Made by a program: the position numbers and the translations under genes. A stretch of DNA of 47,319 bases. Origin: Planctomycetota bacterium (lineage in GTDB: Bacteria; Planctomycetota; B15-G4). Under the pieces are notes generated by a model. It was not told where the DNA came from. It saw only the letters and a program-made list of their open reading frames with translations, and made no database searches. The stretch covers positions 1 to 47,319 of the forward strand of contig JAJDEQ010000112.1 of the NCBI GenBank assembly GCA_029259695.1. The letters are read 5' to 3'. This document shows, in pieces, positions 1-7,248 of this stretch (positions within the stretch are counted from its first letter, which is position 1; each line of letters begins with the position of its first letter).

Positions 1-944
1 AGGACGGTCGCATCGAGCTGTCGCTCGGCGGCCGCCCGATCGACCTGCGTGTGTCCACGATCCCGACGGTCCACGGCGAGTCGTGCGTGCTGCGCGTGCT
101 CGACCGCAGCGTGGTCTCGCTGGAGATGAGCAAGCTGGGTCTGCGCGCCGACGACGAGGCCGGCCTGAATGCGCTCTTGGCCAGGCCGCACGGGATCGTG
201 CTGGTGACCGGCCCCACGGGTTCGGGCAAGACCACCACGCTCTACTCCGCCTTGAACCTGCTGAACGACGTCGAGCGCAAGATCATCACGGTGGAGGACC
301 CGGTCGAGTACGACCTCGACGGGATCATCCAGGTGCAGGTCAACGAAGAGATCGAGGTGACCTACGCGTCGGTGCTGCGCACGATCCTGCGCCAGGACCC
401 CGACATCCTGCTGGTGGGCGAGATCCGCGATCGCGAGACGGCGCAGATCGCGGTGGAGGCGGCGCTGACAGGCCACCTGATCCTCTCCACGCTGCACACC
501 AACGACGCCCCGTCGACGATGACGCGCCTGGTCGACATCGGTGTGGCGCCGTACCTGATCGTGTCGACGCTGCAGGCGGTCGTGGCGCAGCGTCTGGTGC
601 GCACGCTGTGTGCTGAGTGCCGCGTGGAGTACGAGCCCGACGACGACGTGCTGCGCGAGATCGGACTGGAGCGCGCCGAGTTGGAGGGTCGGCCGTTCGC
701 CTACGGCAAGGGCTGCGAACGCTGCAATTTCTCCGGCCACCGCGGGCGGCAGGCGATCTTCGAGATTCTCGTGCTGAGCGAGCGCCTGAAGCAGATGGTG
801 CTCGACGGGGAGTCCACCCAGGCGGTCAGGGCCCAGGCCATCCGGGAGGGCATGCGCCCCTTGCGCCGCTCAGGTCAACTCGCGGTGCTGGACGGCCGGA
901 CCAGCGTCGAGGAAGTCCTGCGCGAGACGTTCCTCGACGCCTGA
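1..944 (+). CDS. GspE/PilB-family secretion or pilus ATPase (5' end outside window)
   Basis: Hexameric AAA-like motor ATPase that powers a type II secretion system or type IV pilus from the cytoplasmic face. The reading frame is open from position 3, and the upstream residues (DGRIELSLGGRPIDLRVS) match the family, so the GTG at 51 is internal and the gene begins before the window. Seen: Walker A GPTGSGKT at nt 210-233, an Asp box (EDPVEYD), Walker B LLVGEIRD, a His box STLHTND, and the C-terminal zinc tetracysteine CAEC (609-620) plus CERC (714-725). The following gene is a GspF homologue, as expected. Sequence alone does not separate GspE from PilB because the N-terminal domain is missing. 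Confidence 0.93.
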   Translation, partial: DGRIELSLGGRPIDLRVSTIPTVHGESCVLRVLDRSVVSLEMSKLGLRADDEAGLNALLARPHGIVLVTGPTGSGKTTTLYSALNLLNDVERKIITVEDPVEYDLDGIIQVQVNEEIEVTYASVLRTILRQDPDILLVGEIRDRETAQIAVEAALTGHLILSTLHTNDAPSTMTRLVDIGVAPYLIVSTLQAVVAQRLVRTLCAECRVEYEPDDDVLREIGLERAELEGRPFAYGKGCERCNFSGHRGRQAIFEILVLSERLKQMVLDGESTQAVRAQAIREGMRPLRRSGQLAVLDGRTSVEEVLRETFLDA

Positions 945-948
945 CGGC

Positions 949-954
949 TATACT
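949..954 (+). promoter_or_regulatory. candidate -10 element TATACT upstream of gspF-like gene
   Basis: TATACT matches the sigma70 -10 consensus at 5 of 6 positions and lies between the gspE stop (944) and the gspF start (966), 11 nt before the ATG. No convincing -35 hexamer is seen. If used, it would give gspF a very short leader. Confidence 0.3.
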
Positions 955-965
955 CCGAGCGACCC

Positions 966-2192
966 ATGGCTGCCTCACCCAAGCCCGCCGCCCGCAAACC
1001 GAGAGCAGCCAAGCCGGCGGCCAGGCGTCCGCAGGCTGCGCGCCCCGAGGCTCCGGCCGGCGGTTCAGGCCGACGCGGCGCGGGGCGACCGGGTGCGGCC
1101 CAGCCGGCCCTGGCCCGGGCCGGCGGCGCCGGTCCGGGACGCACCGCGCGTCGGGTGCCGACCAAGGTGCTGGCCCAGTTCACCTCGCAGCTGGCCACGT
1201 TGGTCAACGCCGGCCTGCCGCTGGTGCGCAGCCTGCGCGTGCTGGAGGGGCAACAGAAGTCCGGACCGTTCCAGAACGTGGTCACGGCGGTGTCCGATGA
1301 GGTCGAGAGTGGGGCGCCCCTGTCCGAAGCGTTGTCCAAGTACCCGGGGGTGTTCGACCGGCTGTACGTGAACATGGTGCGCGCAGGCGAGGCCGGCGGC
1401 GTCCTGGGCACGATCCTGGAGCGCCTGGCGACCTTCGCCCAGAAGACCCAGCGCATCCGCTCGCAGCTCTCGGCGGCCATCGCCTATCCGGCCATGGTGT
1501 TGATCTTCGCCGGCCTCGTGGTGCTGGTCGTGATGACCTTCGTGGTGCCGAAGTTCCAGGACATCTTCGAGAGCTTCAACGCCGAGATGCCCCCGGCCAC
1601 GCGGGTGCTGATGGCGATCTCCAACAGCCTGGTCAGCCATTGGTATGTCTGGATCGGCGTGCCGGTGCTGCTCTTCGTGGGACTCGTCCTGGGCTTGCGC
1701 AACGAGCGCTTCGCACGGGCGGTCGACGGCCTGCTGCTGCGCTTCCCGGTCACCGGCGGGCTGGTGCGCAAGACGACGGTGGCGCGCTTCACGCGCACGC
1801 TGGGCACGCTGTTGAGCAGCGGCGTCCCGATCCTGGAGTCGCTCACGATCGTGCAGGCATCGATCTCCAATCGCGTCGTCGAGGAGGCGGTGGCCGACGT
1901 GTACGACGCCATCCGGGAGGGCGACGAGATCGCGCCGCCGCTGGCCGAGAGCGGTGTGTTCGACGACGTCGTCGTGAACATGATCGAGGTGGGTGAGGAG
2001 ACCGGGAAGCTCGATCAGATGCTGATGCGCATCGCCGACAACTTCGAGGAGGAGGTCGACACCGAGGTCACGCGCGTGCTCAAGATCCTCGAGCCCACCG
2101 TGATCTTCGTGATGGCCGTGGGCGTGGGGTCGATCGTGATCTCCCTGTTCCTCCCGATCCTGCGCTTGATGGAGACGTTCCAGACGGCATGA
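966..2192 (+). CDS. type II secretion/type IV pilus inner-membrane platform protein (GspF/PilC family)
   Basis: Polytopic inner-membrane platform that couples the GspE/PilB motor to pseudopilus assembly. 408 aa. Two T2SSF repeats are visible: residues ~65-190, ending in a membrane segment (AYPAMVLIFAGLVVLVV), and ~265-395, ending in TVIFVMAVGVGSIVISL; a third hydrophobic segment lies near 225-240. The paired motifs GEAGG and GEETGKL mark the repeats. It starts 21 bp after the ATPase stop, so it is probably co-transcribed. Odd: the first ~60 residues are a Lys/Arg/Ala/Pro-rich tail with no resemblance to the family, perhaps a flexible extension or a mis-set start; no other in-frame start with a good SD is evident. 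Confidence 0.92.
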   Translation: MAASPKPAARKPRAAKPAARRPQAARPEAPAGGSGRRGAGRPGAAQPALARAGGAGPGRTARRVPTKVLAQFTSQLATLVNAGLPLVRSLRVLEGQQKSGPFQNVVTAVSDEVESGAPLSEALSKYPGVFDRLYVNMVRAGEAGGVLGTILERLATFAQKTQRIRSQLSAAIAYPAMVLIFAGLVVLVVMTFVVPKFQDIFESFNAEMPPATRVLMAISNSLVSHWYVWIGVPVLLFVGLVLGLRNERFARAVDGLLLRFPVTGGLVRKTTVARFTRTLGTLLSSGVPILESLTIVQASISNRVVEEAVADVYDAIREGDEIAPPLAESGVFDDVVVNMIEVGEETGKLDQMLMRIADNFEEEVDTEVTRVLKILEPTVIFVMAVGVGSIVISLFLPILRLMETFQTA

Positions 2193-2241
2193 GCGAGCGC
2201 CTGAGTCGACCCGCGGGCCACGCCCGTGCGCACGCGGGGTC

Positions 2242-3498
2242 GTGATGCTCGCGCTCATGGGCGTGCTGCTGGTGCTCTCCGGTCTCGTGGCCGGGGCGGA
2301 GACGGCGGTCTTCTCCCTGCAGCCCGCCGAGCGCCGCCGCCTGGCCGCGCACAGCGCGAGCGTGGCGCGGGCGATCGAGAGCCCGGCCTCGCTGCTCGTG
2401 GCGCTGCTGCTCGCCAACCTGGTGATCAACGTGGCGTACTTCAGCGTGTCGGCCTCGATCAGCTTCGCGCTGATGGCGGAGGGCCGCGGCGCGTTCGGAG
2501 CCCTCGTGGCGGCGGTCAGCGTGGTCGTGCTGGTGATCGGCGGGGAGATCGTGCCCAAGACGCTGGCCCTGGCCGCGCCGGCCAAGTCCGTGGTGCGGGT
2601 CGCCCCGCTGCTGGTGGCGCTGCGCGTGGCGCTGGCGCCGTTCGTGTTCGTCGCCGCTGCCGTCACCGGTCTGTTCGAGCGGCTGCTCTTCGGCCGGCGC
2701 ATGACGGCGCAGCGTCTGGGCGCGGCGGACTTCAAGTCGGCCATCACGAGCAGCGGCACCTTGGGTGTCTACCGCGCCGTCGAACTGGCCCTGCTGCACG
2801 ACGTGATCGACTTCGGTGAGCGCAAGGCGCGCAACATCATGGTGCCGCGGGTCGACGTGGTGTTCCTCGACCTCGCCGATTCGCGCGAGGCGTGGTTGGA
2901 GACCATGGCGACCGAGGTGTACGGCGTCTATCCGGTGTGCGAGGGTTCGCCCGATGCGATCGTGGGCACCGTGCGCACCGCGCTGCTGTTGTCGCGACCC
3001 GAGGCGCCCCGGGCCGAGTTGATCGAAGCGCCGTTGTTCGCGCCACTGGGGCTGGAGGCCGAGCGGCTGGTCGAGCGCATGGAGGCGGAGGACGCGCGCC
3101 TCGCGATCCTGCTGGACGAGTACGGCGGCGTGGCGGGCGTGGTGGGCTTCTCGGCCCTGGCGCGGTCGGTGCTCGGTGAGATCGCGCCGGTGGCCGCGGC
3201 GGCCGACAGTGACATCGAGGTGCGCGCCGGCGGGTCCTACTCGGTGCGGGGGGACTGTCCCCTGCACAGCCTGCAGGAGCACCTGGGGATCGAGCTTGCC
3301 ACGCGGCGCGCGGACACGCTGGGCGGCGCGCTCGCCGAGGCCTTCGGTCGCGTGCCTGCTGCGGGGGACGAACTGCACTTGCAGGGTTGGCGCCTGCGCG
3401 TCGTGCACATGCGCGGGCGGCGCGTCGAACGGGTGCTGGTGCGGCCCGCGGTGGACGACGGACCCGCCGCCGGCGTTGCGACGGAGGGCGACGCGTGA
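2242..3498 (+). CDS. CNNM/CorC (HlyC) family membrane protein with CBS and CorC_HlyC domains
   Basis: Member of the CNNM/CorC family (COG1253), proteins linked to magnesium/cobalt export or homeostasis. 418 aa. Order: DUF21/CNNM transmembrane domain (~1-165, with the AETAVFS motif after the first helix), a Bateman CBS pair (~190-315, beginning ERKARNIMVPRVDVV and including LLDEYGGVAGVV), and a C-terminal CorC_HlyC domain (~325-405). The start is GTG 2242 or the adjoining ATG 2245; SD signals are weak. It overlaps the next, paralogous gene by 1-4 bp, so the two are co-translated. Substrate cannot be read from sequence. Confidence 0.9.
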   Translation: MMLALMGVLLVLSGLVAGAETAVFSLQPAERRRLAAHSASVARAIESPASLLVALLLANLVINVAYFSVSASISFALMAEGRGAFGALVAAVSVVVLVIGGEIVPKTLALAAPAKSVVRVAPLLVALRVALAPFVFVAAAVTGLFERLLFGRRMTAQRLGAADFKSAITSSGTLGVYRAVELALLHDVIDFGERKARNIMVPRVDVVFLDLADSREAWLETMATEVYGVYPVCEGSPDAIVGTVRTALLLSRPEAPRAELIEAPLFAPLGLEAERLVERMEAEDARLAILLDEYGGVAGVVGFSALARSVLGEIAPVAAAADSDIEVRAGGSYSVRGDCPLHSLQEHLGIELATRRADTLGGALAEAFGRVPAAGDELHLQGWRLRVVHMRGRRVERVLVRPAVDDGPAAGVATEGDA

Positions 3499-4430
3499 TG
3501 CTGCTGGCGTTGTTCGCGGGCATCGTGCTCTCGGCGCTCTTCAGCGGCCTGGAGACGGGCATCTACACCACGAGCCGACTGCGTCTGTTCCTCGACGAGC
3601 AGGCCGGAGTCACGGCTGCGGGTCGCGCTCGGCGACTGCTGCGCGACATGCCGTCGTTGCTCACGGTGCTGCTCGTCTCGAACAACCTGGCCAACTGGCT
3701 GGCGAGTTTCTCGGCCCAGGCGTTGCTGATCGCCGCCGGTGTGGGGGCGGCCGAAGCGGTGGGCACCGTGGTCGTTTCGCTGCTGCTGTTCGTGTTCAGC
3801 GAATCGGTACCCAAGAGCGCCTTCCGGCAGGCCCGCGAGCGGCTGCTGTATCCGTCGCTGCCGATCCTGCTCGTGGTGCGCACGGTTCTGGGGCCGCTGG
3901 TGGCCCCGATCACCTGGTTCGCGGGTCGATTGGCGGCGCGCGTGGCCGACCGGACGGGCTCGGCCCGGGGCAGGGAGAGCGTGTTCGACGCGGGCGTGTC
4001 GGAGGGCTTCCTGACCCCGTTCCAGGAGCGGGTGGCCCGCGGGATCCTGGCCATGCGCACCCGCACGGCGGGCTCGGCGGCCGTGCCCCTCGGCGGCTTC
4101 CCGAGCGTCCGGCTGGACAGCGCCGACGTGTTGATGCCGGCTGAGACCCGCGAGCACCGATTGCTGGTTCTCGACCGCCTTGGGCAGCGAGTGCTGGGTT
4201 GGGTGCCCCTCGCATCGTTGTGGAAAGACGGTGGATTCAGGCCTCCCCAGCGGGCCGAATTGCGCCCCGTGATCCGGGTCGGGGCCGACACGGCGCTCGA
4301 CGTGGTCTACGTCCAGCTGGACAAGGGCGGGGTCCCGTTCGCGGTCCTGCCCGACGGCCGGGTGCTGGACGGTGACCGCCTGCGGCGCGCCGTGATGGGC
4401 ACGCTCAGCGAGGGGCCGGCCGCCGCCTGA
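3498..4430 (+). CDS. second CNNM (DUF21) family membrane protein, degenerate regulatory half
   Basis: Paralogue of the preceding gene, 310 aa from ATG 3498 (GTG 3495 is possible); the start overlaps the previous stop codon. The N-terminal ~160 residues form the CNNM transmembrane domain (LFSGLETGIYTTSRLRL, then NNLANWLASF and VVSLLLFVFSESVPK, the conserved S-E-x-x-P-K). The remaining ~150 residues hold only weak CBS-like sequence (VLDRLGQRVLGWVPLASL) and no CorC_HlyC domain. Such asymmetric tandem pairs suggest a heteromer in which only one subunit carries the full regulatory module; this is inference. Confidence 0.82.
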   Translation: MLLALFAGIVLSALFSGLETGIYTTSRLRLFLDEQAGVTAAGRARRLLRDMPSLLTVLLVSNNLANWLASFSAQALLIAAGVGAAEAVGTVVVSLLLFVFSESVPKSAFRQARERLLYPSLPILLVVRTVLGPLVAPITWFAGRLAARVADRTGSARGRESVFDAGVSEGFLTPFQERVARGILAMRTRTAGSAAVPLGGFPSVRLDSADVLMPAETREHRLLVLDRLGQRVLGWVPLASLWKDGGFRPPQRAELRPVIRVGADTALDVVYVQLDKGGVPFAVLPDGRVLDGDRLRRAVMGTLSEGPAAA

Positions 4431-4453
4431 GGCGAACGTCACGCCCTTCCGCG

Positions 4454-4482
4454 TTGCAAGGCCCCCGGAGGCCTCCTAAGAT
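4454..4482 (+). promoter_or_regulatory. sigma70-type promoter for the HTH/ompA genes
   Basis: TTGCAA (4454-4459), a 17-nt spacer and TAAGAT (4477-4482); each hexamer matches consensus at 4 of 6 positions and spacing is optimal. It lies in the 136-nt gap before GTG 4567, which has its own Shine-Dalgarno sequence. The spacer contains AGGCC-N6-GGCCT, a short dyad that might be an operator or the end of a terminator for the CNNM genes. Confidence 0.55.
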
Positions 4483-4566
4483 CGACCGTCGAACCCGGCG
4501 GAGTGAGCGCCCGCGATCCCGTGGCGCCCCGTGGGTTTTCCTGACCGCACCCGCGGAGTATCGAGC

Positions 4567-5184
4567 GTGGCCGAAAAGGACTACTACTCCTTCGAAGACG
4601 TCCTGAAGGACCTGAGCATGGAGGAAGACGAGCTCAAGCGGCTCGTCTCCGCCGGCGAGATCAGGGCCTTCCGTGACAACGAGACGATGCGCTTCAAGGC
4701 TGAAGACGTGGAGCGTCTGAAGGACCAGGACGACGAACTCGATGATCTGGACCTCGAACTCGATCTCGGCGACGACGCCGAGTTCGAACTCGAGGAGACC
4801 GATCTCGAGGACGACGGCGGCGACCTCGTGATCGAGGACCTGGACGATCTGCTCGACGAACCCGAGGAGATCGACCTGGTCGAGGCGGCCGAGGAGCTCG
4901 AAGTCGAGGAACTCGACCTGGCTCCCGAGAAGCCGGCCAGGCGCGGCCGCGGTGCGGCGGCAGCAGCGGCTGCAGCCGGCTCAGCCGCGGGCGCCCCGCG
5001 CGCTTCGCGCAAGGTGGGAGCAGCGGCTCGCGAGGAGGACACCGAGACCGAGGGCGGGCTGATGGTGAGCCTGCTCGTGGTCGGTGCAGCGATTCTCTTG
5101 TTTGCCAACTTCGTCGTGTTCAGCGCCGTGGCGGGGAGCTCGAACGCAACGAACAGTTGGCTTGTGGATTTGTTTGCGAAGTAG
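4567..5184 (+). CDS. HTH_17-like protein with acidic linker and C-terminal membrane anchor
   Basis: Function unknown; 205 aa from GTG 4567, chosen because GGAG lies 9-12 nt upstream and the preceding in-frame residues look non-coding. Residues ~5-52 resemble the excisionase/MerR-type HTH_17 fold (YYSFEDVLKDL, then RLVSAGEIRAFR and MRFKAEDVERL). Residues ~53-120 are extremely acidic (runs of D/E/L), 121-155 are Ala/Arg-rich, and 164-188 form one transmembrane helix near the C-terminus, so the protein would be tail-anchored with the HTH in the cytoplasm. A membrane-bound DNA-binding regulator is possible; the acidic belt could also bind cations or basic proteins. It is followed by an OmpA-like gene under the same promoter. 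Confidence 0.7.
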   Translation: MAEKDYYSFEDVLKDLSMEEDELKRLVSAGEIRAFRDNETMRFKAEDVERLKDQDDELDDLDLELDLGDDAEFELEETDLEDDGGDLVIEDLDDLLDEPEEIDLVEAAEELEVEELDLAPEKPARRGRGAAAAAAAAGSAAGAPRASRKVGAAAREEDTETEGGLMVSLLVVGAAILLFANFVVFSAVAGSSNATNSWLVDLFAK

Positions 5185-5204
5185 TTCGCAGTCGTCATGG
5201 CGGT

Positions 5205-5223
5205 CCGACCCTGGCGGGGTCGG
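5205..5223 (+). terminator. hairpin between HTH gene and ompA-like gene
   Basis: Perfect 7-bp stem CCGACCC / GGGTCGG with a 5-nt loop, 20 nt after the HTH-gene stop and 24 nt before the GTG start of the next gene. No T-tract follows. It could attenuate read-through or protect an mRNA end rather than terminate fully. Confidence 0.4.
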
Positions 5224-5247
5224 TCGATATCGTTGGGAGGGACACCA

Positions 5248-5958
5248 GTGCTGTCACACAGCATCAAGACATTCTCTGTTTGCTTGGTCATCACGGGGCT
5301 GATCGGCCCGGGTTGCGTGAGCCAGGCCAAGTACAAAGAGCTCCAGCTCAAGTATCGCGGCTCGCTCACCAATCTGGAGAGCGCGCGGGCGAACCTCGAC
5401 GAGGTCGAGGCTCTGCTGGCCGAGGTCGACACGACCAATGAGTCGTATCGGCAGCAGGCGCTTCATGCCGAACAGCGCGCTGCTGAACTCCAGCGCATGA
5501 TCGAGGACCTGGAAGCGAACGGTGGTCTCACGCAGGTTGACGGTGCGACCACGTTCACCAACGCCGATCGCGGCGAGGTCGGCTATCGCATGCCGGGGGA
5601 CGTGACGTTCGCCAAGGGCAGCTCGAACCTGACCAAGGAAGGTCAGCGCATCCTGCGTGACGTGGCGGTGGAACTGAAGAAGCACAACGGTGAGTTGCGC
5701 ATCGACGGTCACACCGACACCGACCCGGTGATCAAGACCAAGGCCAAGTGGCCCGAGGGCAACATCCAGCTCGGGGCCATGCGGGCCATCTCGGTCTACA
5801 AGTTCCTGATCGGACAGGGTCTCGAGCCGGGTCAGTTGTCGATCGCCTCGTACGCGGAACACCGTCCCGCGGTGACTGCCAAGTCCGAGGCCGCCAAGAA
5901 GCAGAACCGGCGGGTGGAGGTCGTGATGATCCTCCAGCCCGGCCAGACTGCTGGCTGA
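5248..5958 (+). CDS. OmpA-family peptidoglycan-binding envelope protein (probable lipoprotein)
   Basis: Predicted to tether the outer envelope to peptidoglycan. 236 aa from GTG 5248, chosen for an excellent SD (GGGAGG at 5235-5240, 7 nt away). Residues 1-22 are a signal sequence followed by Cys23; the lipobox (IGPGC) is imperfect, so lipidation is probable but not certain. Residues ~27-92 form a coiled coil. Residues ~112-230 are the OmpA C-terminal domain, with DVTFAKGSSNL, the GHTDTDP motif (~154-160) and NRRVEV (~220-225), the usual diaminopimelate-contacting region. It shares the promoter at 4454 with the HTH gene and ends at a strong hairpin. Confidence 0.88.
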   Translation: MLSHSIKTFSVCLVITGLIGPGCVSQAKYKELQLKYRGSLTNLESARANLDEVEALLAEVDTTNESYRQQALHAEQRAAELQRMIEDLEANGGLTQVDGATTFTNADRGEVGYRMPGDVTFAKGSSNLTKEGQRILRDVAVELKKHNGELRIDGHTDTDPVIKTKAKWPEGNIQLGAMRAISVYKFLIGQGLEPGQLSIASYAEHRPAVTAKSEAAKKQNRRVEVVMILQPGQTAG

Positions 5959-5986
5959 GGACCTGGACCCAGGTCGACTTCGTTGT

Positions 5987-6029
5987 CGCGGAAGGCGTCT
6001 CTCGGGTGACCGAGAGGCGCCTTCCCGCG
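5987..6029 (+). terminator. long stem-loop terminator after ompA-like gene
   Basis: Arms of 19 and 20 nt (CGCGGAAGGCGTCTCTCGG and its near-exact complement) pair across a GTGA loop with one G bulge and one G-U pair. It starts 28 nt after the stop at 5958 and ends 7 nt before the rsmA start. No T-tract. The 3' side runs into GAAGGG, the likely SD of rsmA, so the hairpin could also mask rsmA translation. Confidence 0.6.
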
Positions 6030-6036
6030 TGAAGGG

Positions 6037-6963
6037 ATGAACTCGCTGCCGCCCGACGCTCCCGAACCGCTGCCGCCCATCCCGCTGGCCCGTCTGCGCG
6101 CGGTGCTGGCGGCCCAGGGGGCTGCACCGCGCAAACGGCACGGGCAGCACTTCCTGCACGACACGAACCTGCTCGCGGCCATCGTGCGCGATGGGACGGT
6201 CGGGGCCGACGACACCGTGCTTGAGGTGGGCCCCGGGCCGGGACTGCTCACGCGGCACCTGCTGGCCACCGGGGCGCGGGTGCTGGCGGTCGAGATCGAT
6301 CCCGCCATGACCGCCGTGGCCGCCCAGCTGGTGGAGCCCCGGCTGTCCGAGCGCCTGACCTGGTTCGAGTCGGACGCCATGGCGGGGGGGCGCAGGCTGT
6401 CCCAGGCCACCGAGGAGGCCCTCGGCCGGTGCACGAAGTTCGTGGCCAATCTGCCCTACCAGATCTCCGGGCCGTTGCTCGGCGGCCTGCTGGTGCGCAA
6501 GGCCGGCCCGGACCCGATCGTGGCCATGGTCCAGCGGGAGATGGCCGAGCGCCTGCTGGGAAGCCCGGGACAGAAGAGCTGGGGGCCGCTCGGGGTGCTG
6601 GCCGCCCTCGGGGCCCGTGGCGCGATCCGGCGCCGGGTACCGCCGGGCGCGTTCTGGCCCGTGCCCAAGGTGGATTCGGCGGTCGTCGTGCTGGAGCGGC
6701 GCGCCGACCAGCCCGGGCCGGAGGACCTGGATCGGCTGCAGGCCTTCCTGCCGCTGGCCTTCCACACACGGCGGAAGACGCTGGTCAACTCGGTGGCGGC
6801 GGCGACCGGGCTGAAGTCCGGTGAGGTGACGGAACGGTTGGGGAAACAGGAAAATGTGGAGAAATTACGAGCCGAGGCCTTTGATGAGCTAGAATTGCTC
6901 GACTTGGCCAGACATTGGGCCAGCCATGCGTCGGGCGCGCACGAACGCCCTGACCCGGGGTGA
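6037..6963 (+). CDS. rsmA: 16S rRNA (adenine1518/1519-N6)-dimethyltransferase RsmA
   Basis: Dimethylates two adjacent adenines in the 3'-terminal hairpin of 16S rRNA late in 30S assembly, using S-adenosylmethionine. 308 aa; family members are usually 260-290, and the excess is a Pro-rich N-terminus of ~30 residues. Seen: GQHFLHD at 36-42, SAM motif I VLEVGPGPGLL at 61-71, acidic VEID, and the catalytic NLPY at 138-141. GAAGGG lies close before the ATG. The last ~20 codons (nt 6841-6900) are only about 47% G+C and use TTA, CGA, TTT and CTA, unlike the rest of the gene, perhaps because regulatory DNA for the downstream genes is embedded there. Confidence 0.95.
   Translation: MNSLPPDAPEPLPPIPLARLRAVLAAQGAAPRKRHGQHFLHDTNLLAAIVRDGTVGADDTVLEVGPGPGLLTRHLLATGARVLAVEIDPAMTAVAAQLVEPRLSERLTWFESDAMAGGRRLSQATEEALGRCTKFVANLPYQISGPLLGGLLVRKAGPDPIVAMVQREMAERLLGSPGQKSWGPLGVLAALGARGAIRRRVPPGAFWPVPKVDSAVVVLERRADQPGPEDLDRLQAFLPLAFHTRRKTLVNSVAAATGLKSGEVTERLGKQENVEKLRAEAFDELELLDLARHWASHASGAHERPDPG
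6865..6895 (+). promoter_or_regulatory. possible promoter embedded in the 3' end of rsmA
   Basis: TTACGA (6865-6870), a 19-nt spacer and TAGAAT (6890-6895) sit in an AT-rich island inside rsmA, upstream of dnaG. Spacing is longer than optimal. The 285-nt gap 6964-7248 holds no gene I recognise; its short ORFs lack family resemblance. Confidence 0.25.
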
Positions 6964-7248
6964 TTCCCTGGGCGTCATGTTGCCTGCTGCCCCCGGACGC
7001 CGAGCGTTCATAGCGCTGGGGATCCGTCTCCGGGCCGGGCAGAAGCCACCGAACGGCACGACAGCCGTGGTGTCGGTGGTCGCAGTGAGAGAGAGAGAGC
7101 AACGACCGGAAGACGTCCGGGACGTTCCAGAGCACATCGCGCCCAGGTGCGATGCGTGCTGGCGTGCCGCCCGTGATCCGGTCCCAGAGTGAGAGCATGA
7201 TGTCGTTGGCTTGCGCGCGGGTGCGGTGTCCATGAGGACGCCGCGCCG

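Noticed and set aside
6926..7192. Small ORF between rsmA and dnaG
   Set aside because: Overlaps the rsmA end, lacks an SD, and shows no recognisable domain.
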